Shown here piece after piece: positions 16,948 through 25,153 of a stretch of 35,793 nucleotides of DNA (position 1 is its first letter; every line of letters begins with the position of its first letter). The translations under genes were made by a program, and so were the position numbers. The stretch spans positions 1 to 35,793 of the forward strand of contig JAAAPE010000086.1 in assembly GCA_009908385.1 (NCBI GenBank), given 5' to 3'. Source of the DNA: Gammaproteobacteria bacterium (GTDB lineage Bacteria > Pseudomonadota > Gammaproteobacteria > Xanthomonadales > Wenzhouxiangellaceae). Below the pieces are notes generated by a model that searched no databases, was not told the origin of the DNA, and was given only the letters and a program-made list of their open reading frames with translations.

Positions 16948-17114
16948 GGAAGGGGTTCGGTCTTCGTGATTTGGGCAATCCTTCATTGTACTTGATCGCA
17001 CTCGAAGAGGCACCCTGATCGCCCGCCGCCGGCGGGTGGACCCGGCGCTCGCCGGCGCCCGCCGGATTCACCGCCGAGACCCCCGGATGTTTCCTCCTCG
17101 ACGACTCGGCGGGG

Positions 17115-17120
17115 TATAAT
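17115..17120 (+). promoter_or_regulatory. probable -10 box of the cytochrome c pair
   Basis: A perfect TATAAT lies 33 bases upstream of the first cytochrome start codon in a GC-rich region. The -35 region (TTCCTC near 17091) is weak. Confidence 0.55.
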
Positions 17121-17153
17121 TGGCGTTTGTCTCATGCTGACTGGCGAGAATTC

Positions 17154-17486
17154 ATGCTGAAGCGAATCCTGTTCGTCGCGCTGGCGGCGGCGCTGTCCCA
17201 GGGCGTGTTCGCCCAGGAAGAAGGCGACCCGGAGCGGGGCCGCATCATTGGCTATACCTGTTTCGGTTGCCACGGCGTGCCCTACCAGAAGAACGTCTAC
17301 CCCACCTATCCGGTCCCCAAGATCGGCGGGCAGACTTACGGCTACATCGTCTCGGCGCTCGAGGCCTACCGTGCCGGAGAACGCGGCCACGCCACCATGG
17401 TGGCCCAGGCCAACACGCTCAGCGACCAGGACATCCGGGACATCGCCGCCTATTTCGTCAGCCTCAACGAAGGAGACGACTCATGA
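17154..17486 (+). CDS. periplasmic monohaem cytochrome c, first of a pair
   Basis: A 110-residue exported electron carrier. Residues 1-20 form a signal peptide ending GVFA-Q. The haem site is Cys36-Phe-Gly-Cys39-His40, and Met in HATMVAQANTL is the likely axial ligand. The C-terminal helix LSDQDIRDIAAYFVSL is typical of class I cytochromes such as c4/c553. The chosen ATG follows GAGAA and keeps a proper signal peptide; a start nine codons upstream is possible. Its stop overlaps the next start (ATGA), so the two are co-translated. The redox partners are unknown. Confidence 0.9.
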   Translation: MLKRILFVALAAALSQGVFAQEEGDPERGRIIGYTCFGCHGVPYQKNVYPTYPVPKIGGQTYGYIVSALEAYRAGERGHATMVAQANTLSDQDIRDIAAYFVSLNEGDDS

Positions 17487-17824
17487 AGCCGCTCGCCCTG
17501 ACCTTCGCCGCCACCCTGCTCCTGATGGCCGGCAGTGATGCGCTGGCCTCCGGCAACCCCGGCCGCGGACTGGAAAAATCGCAGTCCTGCCAGGCCTGCC
17601 ACGGCAAGGACGGCAACCTGGCCGTCACCCCCGACACCCCGATCCTCGCCGGCCAGCACGCCGGCTACCTCGAATTCGCGCTCAGGCAGTACCGCTCGGG
17701 TGCCCGCCAGAACGCCCAGATGAACGGCTTCGCCGCCAACCTCAGCGACCAGGACATCGCCGACCTGGCGGCCTGGTACGCCAGCCAGGAAGGCCTGGTG
17801 ACCCCGCAGCTCGACGAGGGCTGA
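17483..17824 (+). CDS. periplasmic monohaem cytochrome c, second of a pair
   Basis: A 113-residue exported cytochrome. Signal peptide to ALA-SG; haem site Cys36-Gln-Ala-Cys39-His40 at the same residue numbers as its neighbour. The likely axial Met is in NAQMNGFAANL and the C-terminal helix is LSDQDIADLAAWYASQ. AAGGAG (17470-17475) precedes the start. The likeness to the first gene suggests a tandem duplication, or the two halves of a c4-type dihaem cytochrome coded separately. A terminator follows 30 bases later. Confidence 0.92.
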   Translation: MKPLALTFAATLLLMAGSDALASGNPGRGLEKSQSCQACHGKDGNLAVTPDTPILAGQHAGYLEFALRQYRSGARQNAQMNGFAANLSDQDIADLAAWYASQEGLVTPQLDEG

Positions 17825-17853
17825 ACGCGAGCCATCGCATCGGATGCCGAAAG

Positions 17854-17878
17854 GGCCGCCCGCTGAGGCGGCCTTTTT
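17854..17878 (+). terminator. Rho-independent terminator of the cytochrome pair
   Basis: A perfect 7-bp stem (GGCCGCC 17854-17860 with GGCGGCC 17867-17873) with a 6-base loop is followed by five T. It lies 29 bases behind the second cytochrome stop codon. Confidence 0.88.
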
Positions 17879-17968
17879 CGTTCTTTCGTTCTTTCGTTCG
17901 GCATCCGGCAGGCGGGGCGGCGGGGTGGGCGGCTGCGCCGCGAGGTCTATGGGACTTGTTTCACTGTA

Positions 17969-18000
17969 GTCCCGGACGGAGCGAAGCGCAGATCCGGGAC
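17969..18000. repeat. short REP-like palindrome
   Basis: Arms GTCCCGGA (17969-17976) and TCCGGGAC (17993-18000) enclose 16 bases. Palindromes of this composition are frequent intergenic repeats in GC-rich proteobacteria. The stretch 17879-18130 holds this element, two copies of GTTCTTTC near 17879-17898, and no credible gene. Confidence 0.55.
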
Positions 18001-18130
18001 CTTCTTGCCGAGTGGCAGGGCGTCAGGATGTTGTTCCGTGCCGTGGACCGAGGGTTTGCGACACCGGTCGCTGTGGTGGACTCGACACGTCAAAATCGAT
18101 TTCGCCCGGGCCCGCTTCGCGGGGTCTTGC

Positions 18131-18606
18131 GGCGACTTACTTTTTTCAATGACCAAAAAAGTAAGCAAAAGGGCTCTTAAAACATGCCGGCGACTCCGCA
18201 GGAGTCGGACTCAATGGGGCTCCAGAATACCGACTGCGGCGTTGCTCGAAACCGGTCTGATTCTCGGGTGGCACTAGCAAGACCTTAGCTTAGACCGCAC
18301 GAGAACGATACGACCTCGATGACCCCGGCTTCGCTTGGCGGAGCCACGACCTCTCGGATGAGGGGCTTTGCCCACCCGGAAACTTGCGCGCGCAGAGCGC
18401 GCGGTTTCGTGTCCTCCGGAAGTCAGAAAGCCTGACCAGGGCCACTTTCGGCACTGATCGAAGTCCCGGCGAATCCGGCCGGGCTCGAACAGCGTCGTAA
18501 TCGGAGTTCTGGAGCCCCCACCCGGTCCAAGTTCCGAGACGCCCACCGGCGTCTTCTAAGCGCGTTTTTTGGTTACTTTTTTCGCGCAGGAAAAAAGTTA
18601 CCCGGC
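18131..18606. repeat. composite intergenic repeat: two divergent copies in inverted orientation
   Basis: Copy A starts at about 18131 on the plus strand and copy B at about 18606 on the minus strand. Each begins with an A/T hairpin: CTTACTTTTTT paired with AAAAAAGTAAG (18136-18165), and GGTTACTTTTTT paired with AAAAAAGTTACC with one mismatch (18571-18602). Each also contains a related 50-base block beginning GGGGCTCCAGAA (18216-18265, and 18469-18518 on the minus strand; about 70% identical). Short frames here (such as 18290-18610, minus) have no protein character. Bases 18607-18717 before nfuA show nothing I can name. Confidence 0.75.
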
Positions 18607-18717
18607 GCAAGAGCCTGCGAAGCAGGCCAGCCGGAACGCCTTTGACTTGTCGAGAGCGCCAATCCGAGCAGTGCCACGATCCGCGCTAGCGACAGATTCA
18701 GCGACGAGCCACCGCAA

Positions 18718-19293
18718 TCAGTAGTAAGGATTCTCCCCACTGGCATGGTCAGTGGCATCCACCACCTCCCGCACCTCGGGCACTTCCTGGCGAAGCGTGG
18801 TTTCGATCCCCTGCTTGAGGGTGACGTCGACCATCCCGCAGCCGTGGCAGCCGCCGCCGAACTGCAGCACGACGTCGTTCTCCGCCGTCACTTTCACCAG
18901 CCCGACCTGGCCGCCGTGGGAAGCGACCATGGGGTTGATGCGTGTCTCGAGCACCCAGGCGACGCGCTCTTCGAGCGGGGCGTCGTCGGACGGTGCCTGG
19001 CCCTTGAGACCGGGTGCGCGGATGCACAGCTCGCCGCCCATGCGATTGGTCTCGAAGTCGATCATGGCGCCGTCCAGCGTCTCGGCCGAGGTCTTCTCGA
19101 CGAACAGCTTGAAGGCCTGGCAGTCGACGGCTTCGTCGCTCTCGGCCTGCTCGCCCGGGCCGCAGTAGGTCAGTTCGACGTCGGCCGAGGGCGTACCCGG
19201 ATCGGTCACGCGCAGCCTCAGGTTGGTGCCGTCGGGCTGCTGACCGAGCAGGTCGGAGAAGTAATCGCGTGCGGCGGGGGTGACAGTCAACAT
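18718..19293 (-). CDS. nfuA: iron-sulfur carrier protein NfuA
   Basis: Cytosolic carrier that passes [4Fe-4S] clusters to target enzymes. The product has 191 residues, the E. coli length. The N-terminal degenerate A-type domain (MLTVTPAARDYFSDLL) is followed by the C-terminal Nfu domain with the cluster cysteines Cys149 and Cys152 (GGGCHGCGMVDVTL), at the same numbers as in E. coli. The protein ends in GENPYY, also as in E. coli. The start at 19293 is fixed by that alignment. It is the last gene of the minus-strand string, 44 bases after the esterase gene. Confidence 0.97.
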   Translation of the reverse strand: MLTVTPAARDYFSDLLGQQPDGTNLRLRVTDPGTPSADVELTYCGPGEQAESDEAVDCQAFKLFVEKTSAETLDGAMIDFETNRMGGELCIRAPGLKGQAPSDDAPLEERVAWVLETRINPMVASHGGQVGLVKVTAENDVVLQFGGGCHGCGMVDVTLKQGIETTLRQEVPEVREVVDATDHASGENPYY

Positions 19294-19337
19294 GCTGCGC
19301 TCGAGTCGTCGGGGTGTCCTGCCAATGTGCCGTCGGC

Positions 19338-20369
19338 TCACTCGGCTTTCAAGCATCCGGCCAGCCAGGGCAAGGATCGATCGTAGCGCCAGTCGATCCC
19401 CGAATGCGTCCCGTCGAACTCCTCGAAGCGGTGCTCGACGCCCTGCTCGACCAGGGTCTGGTGCATCTGCCGGGTCCCGTACTGGATGAAGTACTGGTCG
19501 CGGTTTCCGACGTCGATCCAAAGCCCGGCCAGCTCGGCGAGACGATCCGACTCCCCGACCACGCGGCGGGCGGGATCGAAGGCCAGCCAGCGCTCCCAGA
19601 CGGCTTCGTCGAGCCGGCAGGTGTAGAGGTCGAAAGGCAACCGCAGGCCGAGCGGACAGGAGGCGTCGGGGGAATAGCTGGCCGCCATGCACAGCGTCAT
19701 CATGGTGTGGAACTGCGCGCCGCCGGGGCGCTTGTCGCCCCAGAACGTCCGCACGAAGCGCTCGATGTCGCCGTCGTGGCGCGCCAGCACCCCGGCGGCC
19801 TGCGGAAAGTCGCCCAGGTAGGCGCGGTCGAAGCCGGCGTCGCCGGCATGGCTGGCCACCGCCGCCCAGTGCCCCGGATGGGAGAAGCTCAGGTGGAGCG
19901 CGCCGAAGCCGCCCGACGACTTGCCGAAAACCGCCCGGGCGGCGGGCTCGGGAATGGTCCGGAACGCGTCGTCGATGGCGGGCAACAGCTCGTCGACCAG
20001 GTAGTCCGCGTAGGGCCCCATGGCGGGCGTGTTGACGTACTGGTTGCCGCCGAGGCTGGTGTAGCAGTCCGGGAAGACCGCGATCACCGGCGGCATCGCG
20101 CCGATATCGATCAGCCGGTCGAGGCGCTCGGGCAGGTTCTCGCCGTGGTTGCGCCAGTTCACCTGCCCCGGACCGGCATTGGTATAGGCCGCCAGGCACC
20201 AGACGACCGGGTAGCGACGGTCGCCTTCGTCGTAACCGTGCGGCAGATAGACCGGGTGTCGTCGGCGCACGGGATCGCCGAGTGGATTGCCGGCAAGCAG
20301 CCGGGAGTCGTGGTCGAATCCGACCACTCGGCCGCGACGGGCAACGGGATCGGGGCGGAGTCTCGGCAT
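19338..20369 (-). CDS. alpha/beta-hydrolase, esterase D / enterochelin-esterase-like
   Basis: A 343-residue predicted serine hydrolase. The nucleophile elbow is Gly149-Lys-Ser151-Ser-Gly153 (FGKSSGGFGAL), and the likely catalytic His lies in DGTHSGIDWRYD near the C-terminus. HPVYLPHGYDEGDRRYPVVWCLA is the beta-strand start of the putative-esterase family and resembles enterochelin esterases and S-formylglutathione hydrolase relatives. No signal peptide is seen, so it should act in the cytosol. The substrate cannot be told from the sequence. It lies 55 bases after the WbpM-like gene and 44 before nfuA, perhaps as part of the long operon. Confidence 0.82.
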   Translation of the reverse strand: MPRLRPDPVARRGRVVGFDHDSRLLAGNPLGDPVRRRHPVYLPHGYDEGDRRYPVVWCLAAYTNAGPGQVNWRNHGENLPERLDRLIDIGAMPPVIAVFPDCYTSLGGNQYVNTPAMGPYADYLVDELLPAIDDAFRTIPEPAARAVFGKSSGGFGALHLSFSHPGHWAAVASHAGDAGFDRAYLGDFPQAAGVLARHDGDIERFVRTFWGDKRPGGAQFHTMMTLCMAASYSPDASCPLGLRLPFDLYTCRLDEAVWERWLAFDPARRVVGESDRLAELAGLWIDVGNRDQYFIQYGTRQMHQTLVEQGVEHRFEEFDGTHSGIDWRYDRSLPWLAGCLKAE

Positions 20370-20424
20370 GATCGGTTCTCCGGGGTGGTCTGGCGGCGGT
20401 TCGGGCGCGAATCGCCCGGGTCGG

Positions 20425-22317
20425 TCAACCGGTGAGCGGAATCACCTTGCGGTCGCGTCGCGGCACCTTGCCGAGTTCCGGCACGAGCTCGAGCAAGAGG
20501 TTGCGAAGCTCTCCGTTGTCGTAGCGCATGACGGCGGCTTCGGCCCGGCGCAGCTTGTCGTCGATGCCGGCCAGGCCCTGGCTGGCCCCGCGCGAAAGGA
20601 AGATCTTTTCGTGCGCGGTCGTGGCGTAGGACTCGTCCTCGTGGAACAGCTCCTCGAACAGCTTTTCGCCGGGCCGCAGTCCGGTGTAGACGATCTCGAT
20701 GTCGCGACCGGGCTCCTTGCCGGCCAGGCGAATGAGCTGCTCGGCCAGGAAGCTGATGCGCACCGGCTCGCCCATGTCGAGCACGAAGACTTCCCCGCCC
20801 CGGCCGAGCACGCAGGCCTGCAGAATCAACTGGCCCGCTTCGGCGATGGTCATGAAATAGCGCGTGATCTCCGGGTGGGTTACCGTCACCGGTCCGCCGC
20901 GGCGAATCTGTTCGTTGAACAGGGGCACGACCGAGCCGGTGGAATTGAGCACATTGCCGAAGCGCACCGTGATGAACTTCGTCTCCGAGGACTGGTTGAG
21001 CTGCTGTACGTAGAGCTCGGCGATGCGCTTGGTCGCGCCCATGACGTTGCAGGGATTGACCGCCTTGTCGGTCGAGATCAGCACGAAAGTGCCGACGCCG
21101 TAGCGCTCTGCGGTATCCGCCACCCGGCGGGTGCCGATGACGTTGTTGCGAAACGCCTCCCGGACCTGGTTCTGAAGCATCGGCAGGTGCTTGTAGGCGG
21201 CCGCGTGGAAGACCACTTCGGGTCGCGCCCGCTTGATCACGGTTTCCACCGTGGCGGGGTCACAGACGTCGCCGAGCACCGTCTCGATCACCAGGTCGCG
21301 GAATTCGGCGCGCAACCGGTAATCGATGCGATACAGGTTGAATTCACTGTTGTCGAGTACGACCAGCCCGGCGGGGTCGAGGCGGGCGATCTGGCGGCAC
21401 AATTCGGCGCCGATCGACCCGCCGCCGCCGGTCACCAGCACGCGCTTTCCGGTCAGGCCGGCCCGGATCGACTCCCAGTCGAGCGACACCGGTTCGCGTC
21501 CGAGCAGATCGTCGATGGCGACCGGCTTGAGATCATCGAAACGGGTCAGCGAAGCGCCCAGCTCCTTGAGCGTGGGCACGGTGCGGAACTCCACGCCCGC
21601 GCGCTCGCAGATTTCGACGACACGCTGCATCTGGGCGTTGGTCGCCGAGGGAATGGCGATCGCCGCCATGTCCAGATCGGCCTCGCGGGCGATGCGCGGG
21701 AGACTGGCGATATCGCCGAGAAGCGGGACGCCGTCGATTTCGGTGTTGCGAAGGCTCCGGTCGTCGTCGAGAAAACCGACCACGTCGAACCCGCCGCGCC
21801 GGCGAAGTTCCGGCAGCAGCAAGCGGCCGGAGCGCCCCGCGCCGAGGATCACGGTCCGGTGCGTCTGCCGGCGCCGGTGCACTTCCAGCCGCATGTCCTT
21901 GAAGACGCGATAGGTCAGGCGGGGCACGCCGAGATTGAACAGCAGCAGGGCGGGAAACAGCCAGACCATCAGCACCATCAGCTCGAGCGGCGCCTCGAGC
22001 ACGAGGAGGACGGCGGCGCAGGACACCGCCGCCAGCATCGCGGCGCGGACCAGGTTACCCAGGTCGGGCAGGCTCGCGAATCGCCAGACCCCGCGATAGA
22101 GGCCGGCGCGCCAGTGCAGAAAGCCCTGCAGGATGAGGATCAGGTTGACTTCAACCGCGAGCTGCTGCCAGGGAATGACACCCGCTCCCAACAGCCAGAT
22201 GGAAGCCAGGCGGGCCAGCAACCAGGCGGCTCCGACCATGAGGAGGTCGTGGACGACGACCAGGACACGCAAATTGAGAATCGCCCCGCGTTTTTCCGGC
22301 TGTTCGGTCACACTCAT
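20425..22317 (-). CDS. wbpM: membrane nucleotide-sugar 4,6-dehydratase (WbpM/PglF/CapD family)
   Basis: Predicted to dehydrate UDP-GlcNAc to the 4-keto-6-deoxy intermediate used for QuiNAc/FucNAc-type sugars of O-antigen. The 630 residues start with four membrane helices (about 15-125). A first Rossmann domain follows (VILGAGRSG, 156-164), then the catalytic SDR domain with VTGGGGSIG (297-303), the Thr416-Asp417-Lys418 triad (ISTDKAV) and Lys430 (NVMGATK). The TDK triad in place of the usual SDR Tyr is the mark of this group. The start overlaps the stop of the WbpL-like gene (ATGA), so the two are coupled. The symbol follows the Pseudomonas gene by family and position. Confidence 0.9.
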   Translation of the reverse strand: MSVTEQPEKRGAILNLRVLVVVHDLLMVGAAWLLARLASIWLLGAGVIPWQQLAVEVNLILILQGFLHWRAGLYRGVWRFASLPDLGNLVRAAMLAAVSCAAVLLVLEAPLELMVLMVWLFPALLLFNLGVPRLTYRVFKDMRLEVHRRRQTHRTVILGAGRSGRLLLPELRRRGGFDVVGFLDDDRSLRNTEIDGVPLLGDIASLPRIAREADLDMAAIAIPSATNAQMQRVVEICERAGVEFRTVPTLKELGASLTRFDDLKPVAIDDLLGREPVSLDWESIRAGLTGKRVLVTGGGGSIGAELCRQIARLDPAGLVVLDNSEFNLYRIDYRLRAEFRDLVIETVLGDVCDPATVETVIKRARPEVVFHAAAYKHLPMLQNQVREAFRNNVIGTRRVADTAERYGVGTFVLISTDKAVNPCNVMGATKRIAELYVQQLNQSSETKFITVRFGNVLNSTGSVVPLFNEQIRRGGPVTVTHPEITRYFMTIAEAGQLILQACVLGRGGEVFVLDMGEPVRISFLAEQLIRLAGKEPGRDIEIVYTGLRPGEKLFEELFHEDESYATTAHEKIFLSRGASQGLAGIDDKLRRAEAAVMRYDNGELRNLLLELVPELGKVPRRDRKVIPLTG

Positions 22318-23345
22318 GCCTTGTCGTTATTAACTGTCGCAGCCGACTGTACGACCTGCCACCCCACGACGAGCAACGCCGTCAGACCGGCAGCCAGCAA
22401 AGTGTCCGCCATTGGCCATCGTTGCCCGAGGACAACGAGCGGCAACACCAGGAACACGTTGACCAGCGTGCAAACGCCAACGACCTGACCGTGACTCAGA
22501 CCCAGGTCCAGCAATCGCTGGTAGGCGTGCTGCCGGTGCGCAGTATACCACCGCTCTCCTTTCATCACCCGCCACAGCAGCGTGGCCGTCGCGTCGACGA
22601 CGAAAAGCGACGACAGCATCAGGCTGATCCAGATACTGAAAGCACCCGTATTCGAGCCCATCACGGCCAGCGCGGCGATGAGCGCTCCCAGGGCCAGCGA
22701 GCCGCTGTCGCCCATGAAAATACGCGCCGGCGGCCGGTTCCAGAACAGGAAGCCGACCCAGGCGCCGGCCGCCACCAGGGCGAGCGCGGCAAGGGGCGAC
22801 TCGCCCGAGTCGAAGAACAGCCAGGCCATGACCAGCGCGCACCAGCTGCCCTGCGCCGCGGCCAGCCCGTCCGAACCGTCCATGAAATTGTGCAGATTGA
22901 TCAGCCACACGATGGCCACGGCACCGAGCACCGTCCACAGCCCGGGCACGACCCAGGCCTGCCCCAGCCAGTCCACCGCGGGAATGCCCCCGACCAGCCA
23001 CAGGAACCCCGCGGCACCTCCGGCCTGCACCAGCAGTCGCCAGCGCGTCGCCAGACCGTAGCGATCGTCGATCCAGCCCAGCCCGGCCATGGCCAGGACC
23101 AGGCACATGACCGGCATCCAGGCTCCGCGCGTGTCCGGAAGCGCCAGCCAGAACAGCATCATGACCAGCGCGATCGCCAGGCCGCCGCCGCGCGGCGTCG
23201 GCCGCTCATGACTGCGCCTCGCCTCGGGCATGTCGAGCAGCCGGCGGCGCAGCAGCCAGGCGCGCAGCGGCCAGGTCAGCAAGGCGACGCACAAACCGCT
23301 CGCGACCGGCAAGAGCCAGGTCGGCGAAGCCCACAGGCCCGTCAT
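22314..23345 (-). CDS. polyprenyl-phosphate sugar-1-phosphate transferase (WecA/WbpL family)
   Basis: Predicted to place the first sugar (HexNAc-1-P) on undecaprenyl phosphate, starting O-antigen synthesis at the inner membrane. The 343 residues are almost all hydrophobic helices. The family motifs are present: RSHERPTPRGGG (44-55), Asp93-Asp94 (GWIDDRYGL), NLHNFMDGSDG (Asp156), RIFMGDSGSL and HRQHAYQRL. Length and partner gene favour WbpL over E. coli-type WecA. Start ATG at 23345 overlaps the lapB stop; a frame further upstream lies inside lapB. The sugar used is inferred from the WbpM-like neighbour. Confidence 0.9.
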   Translation of the reverse strand: MTGLWASPTWLLPVASGLCVALLTWPLRAWLLRRRLLDMPEARRSHERPTPRGGGLAIALVMMLFWLALPDTRGAWMPVMCLVLAMAGLGWIDDRYGLATRWRLLVQAGGAAGFLWLVGGIPAVDWLGQAWVVPGLWTVLGAVAIVWLINLHNFMDGSDGLAAAQGSWCALVMAWLFFDSGESPLAALALVAAGAWVGFLFWNRPPARIFMGDSGSLALGALIAALAVMGSNTGAFSIWISLMLSSLFVVDATATLLWRVMKGERWYTAHRQHAYQRLLDLGLSHGQVVGVCTLVNVFLVLPLVVLGQRWPMADTLLAAGLTALLVVGWQVVQSAATVNNDKA

Positions 23346-24511
23346 TCGCCCAGCACCCCGGCAATCGGCCGGGTGGTGTTCCAGCGACGGCAGCCCGGGC
23401 AATGCCAGTGCCAGGAGCTCGTACTGAAGCCACAGTGCTCGCAGCGATAACGGGGCTGACCCTCGAGCAGGCGCTGCAGGATGTCCTGGATCAGTTCGGG
23501 CCCCACCTCGTCGAGGCTGGCCCCCTGTCGATACACCAGGTCGATGAGGTAATCGAGCCCCCGCACCGTGGGCCGCCGCGACAGATGGGTCAACAGGAAC
23601 TCCACCGCCAGGCGGGGATCGCTCTCGGCCTTGATGCGCGCCAGGGCCAGGATGGCGGTGGTCACCGGCGAGCGCTCCACCAGCCCCTCGAGCCAGGCCT
23701 CGAAGTCCGCCACCTGACCGGCCCGCCGATGGCTGTCGAGCAGCGGTTCAAAGGCGAAACTCAGGCAGTCGGGATCGAGCTCGCTGGCCTGCCGGTACAG
23801 GTCGGCGGCATCAGCCCATGCCAGGTCGCGGCCGGCCAGCTCGGCCTGGATCAGGCGCGCCCTCGCGCTTTCGGGGTCGTAGCGTCTCGCCTGCCGGAGC
23901 GACTGGCGGGCGGCCTCGATCTCGTCCTGCTCGAGGTCGAGACGCGCCAGCTCGCAATAGAAGTGCGCGATCAGGCCCGACGCGCTGGCGCCATCGACCT
24001 GGCGCAGCCGGCGAGCCTGGGCGATGGCCTTCTCCCAGTCCTTCTCCTGCTGGTAGATGTCGAGGAGCTGGCGCGCCGGCCGGACGTGAGAGTCGTCGTG
24101 GTCGAGCAGATCAGAGAACAGGTACTCCGCCCGGTCGAGCAGGCCCGCCTGCATGTAGTCCTCGCCGAGCTCCATCAGCGCCTGGGCGCGCTGCTCGTCG
24201 GTCAGCCCCGGCCGGGCGATGATGTGCTTGTGAAAGCGAATGGCCTTGTCGATCTCGCCGCGGCGGCGAAAAAGACTGCCTAGCGCGAGATGCGTTTCGA
24301 CGGTTTCGGGGTTGACCTCGACGAGCTTGAGGAAGACCTCGATGGCCTTGTCGGGCTGCTCGTTCAGCAGGTAGTTGAGGCCGCGGAAATAGTTGCTCGA
24401 CAGCGCCTGGGCGCGCTTGCGGCTCTTGCGTGCGTCCTGGCGACGCGCCAGGATCCAGCCGCTGGCCGCCGCCAGCGGCAGCAGCAGGAACAGGACGGCG
24501 AGTTCAACCAT
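23342..24511 (-). CDS. lapB: LPS assembly/regulation protein LapB (YciM)
   Basis: An inner-membrane TPR protein that in E. coli guides FtsH to degrade LpxC, so limiting LPS synthesis. The 389 residues begin with one membrane helix (3-22). Eight or so TPR units follow (for example ALSSNYFRGLNYLLNEQPDK at about 36-55). The C-terminal rubredoxin-like metal site has Cys357, Cys360, Cys371 and Cys374 (RCEHCGF, HCPGCRRW). It overlaps lapA by 8 bases and the WbpL-like gene by 4, an unusually tight link between LPS control and O-antigen initiation. Confidence 0.96.
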   Translation of the reverse strand: MVELAVLFLLLPLAAASGWILARRQDARKSRKRAQALSSNYFRGLNYLLNEQPDKAIEVFLKLVEVNPETVETHLALGSLFRRRGEIDKAIRFHKHIIARPGLTDEQRAQALMELGEDYMQAGLLDRAEYLFSDLLDHDDSHVRPARQLLDIYQQEKDWEKAIAQARRLRQVDGASASGLIAHFYCELARLDLEQDEIEAARQSLRQARRYDPESARARLIQAELAGRDLAWADAADLYRQASELDPDCLSFAFEPLLDSHRRAGQVADFEAWLEGLVERSPVTTAILALARIKAESDPRLAVEFLLTHLSRRPTVRGLDYLIDLVYRQGASLDEVGPELIQDILQRLLEGQPRYRCEHCGFSTSSWHWHCPGCRRWNTTRPIAGVLGE

Positions 24512-24782
24512 CCCGATGATTTGCCGGAAGCCGCCCCCCCTCTTCTCGGCTCGATGCCCGCGACCGCCGGATGAACCGGCCGGGCACGATGAACAGCAGC
24601 CAGGCCAGCACCACGCCGGCCAGCAATCCGGTGACGAAAGCCAGCAGCACGAGGCCGCCCAGCGGCAGGGAAATGCTTCCGGCGATCAGGTCGAGCGTGA
24701 CCGGGTCGGCATTGAGTACACCCAGCGCCAGGCCGAAAACGGCCGCCGCCAGCGTCAGCAGGATCAGGAGCCAGCGAAACAT
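24504..24782 (-). CDS. lapA: LPS assembly protein LapA
   Basis: A 92-residue inner-membrane protein of the LapA (YciS) family, partner of LapB. Two membrane helices (about 1-22 and 39-64) flank the conserved NADPVTLDLIAGSISLPLG loop. The start at MFRWLLILL fits the family; the frame runs on upstream but only antisense to ihfB codons. It begins 7 bases after the ihfB stop and overlaps lapB by 8 bases. Confidence 0.92.
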   Translation of the reverse strand: MFRWLLILLTLAAAVFGLALGVLNADPVTLDLIAGSISLPLGGLVLLAFVTGLLAGVVLAWLLFIVPGRFIRRSRASSREEGGRLPANHRDG

Positions 24783-24789
24783 GCAGGCA

Positions 24790-25083
24790 TCAGTCCGACG
24801 AAGCTCCGTCGTTGACCCGTTCGCGCAGAGCCTTGCCGGGCTTGAAGTGCGGAACGTACTTGCCCGGCAGCGCGACCGACTCCCCGGTGCGGGGGTTGCG
24901 GCCCATGCGGGGCGGACGATAATGGAGAGAGAAACTGCCAAACCCGCGGATCTCGATGCGCTCTCCCTGCGACAGGGCCCGGCTCATCTGCTCGAGGATG
25001 CAGCGAACGGCCAGTTCGACATCGGCCTGGCTGAGGTGATTCTGCTCCCCGGCCATGTGTTCGATCAATTCGGATTTGGTCAT
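24790..25083 (-). CDS. ihfB: integration host factor subunit beta
   Basis: DNA-bending protein that pairs with IHF alpha. The 97 residues have the full HU/IHF fold: [12 protein letters not shown]-terminus, [20 protein letters not shown], and Pro64 in GRNPRTGE, the residue that inserts into [15 protein letters not shown] ends the domain. Start ATG at 25083 follows GGGGAG. It sits between rpsA and lapA as in most gammaproteobacteria. Confidence 0.97.
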   Translation of the reverse strand: MTKSELIEHMAGEQNHLSQADVELAVRCILEQMSRALSQGERIEIRGFGSFSLHYRPPRMGRNPRTGESVALPGKYVPHFKPGKALRERVNDGASSD

Positions 25084-25106
25084 ATCCGCTCCCCCGCGGT
25101 GCAGGC

Positions 25107-25141
25107 CGGTCGGCGCCATCGCCGGGCGACGGCGCCGACCG
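25107..25141 (-). other. strong intercistronic hairpin between rpsA and ihfB
   Basis: Perfect 11-bp stem (25107-25117 with 25131-25141, CGGTCGGCGCC) with a 13-base loop, directly behind the rpsA stop codon. There is no T-run on either strand, so it is more likely an RNA-processing or stabilising hairpin, or a weak attenuator, than a classical terminator. Confidence 0.6.
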
Positions 25142-25153
25142 CACTGGATATCG

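Noticed and set aside
18290-18610. 106-codon minus-strand frame
   Set aside because: It lies wholly in the composite repeat, begins in its A/T hairpin and has no protein-like composition.
25107-25141. Intrinsic terminator after rpsA
   Set aside because: The stem is strong but has no T-run, and ihfB follows in the conserved operon order; it is listed as a hairpin instead.
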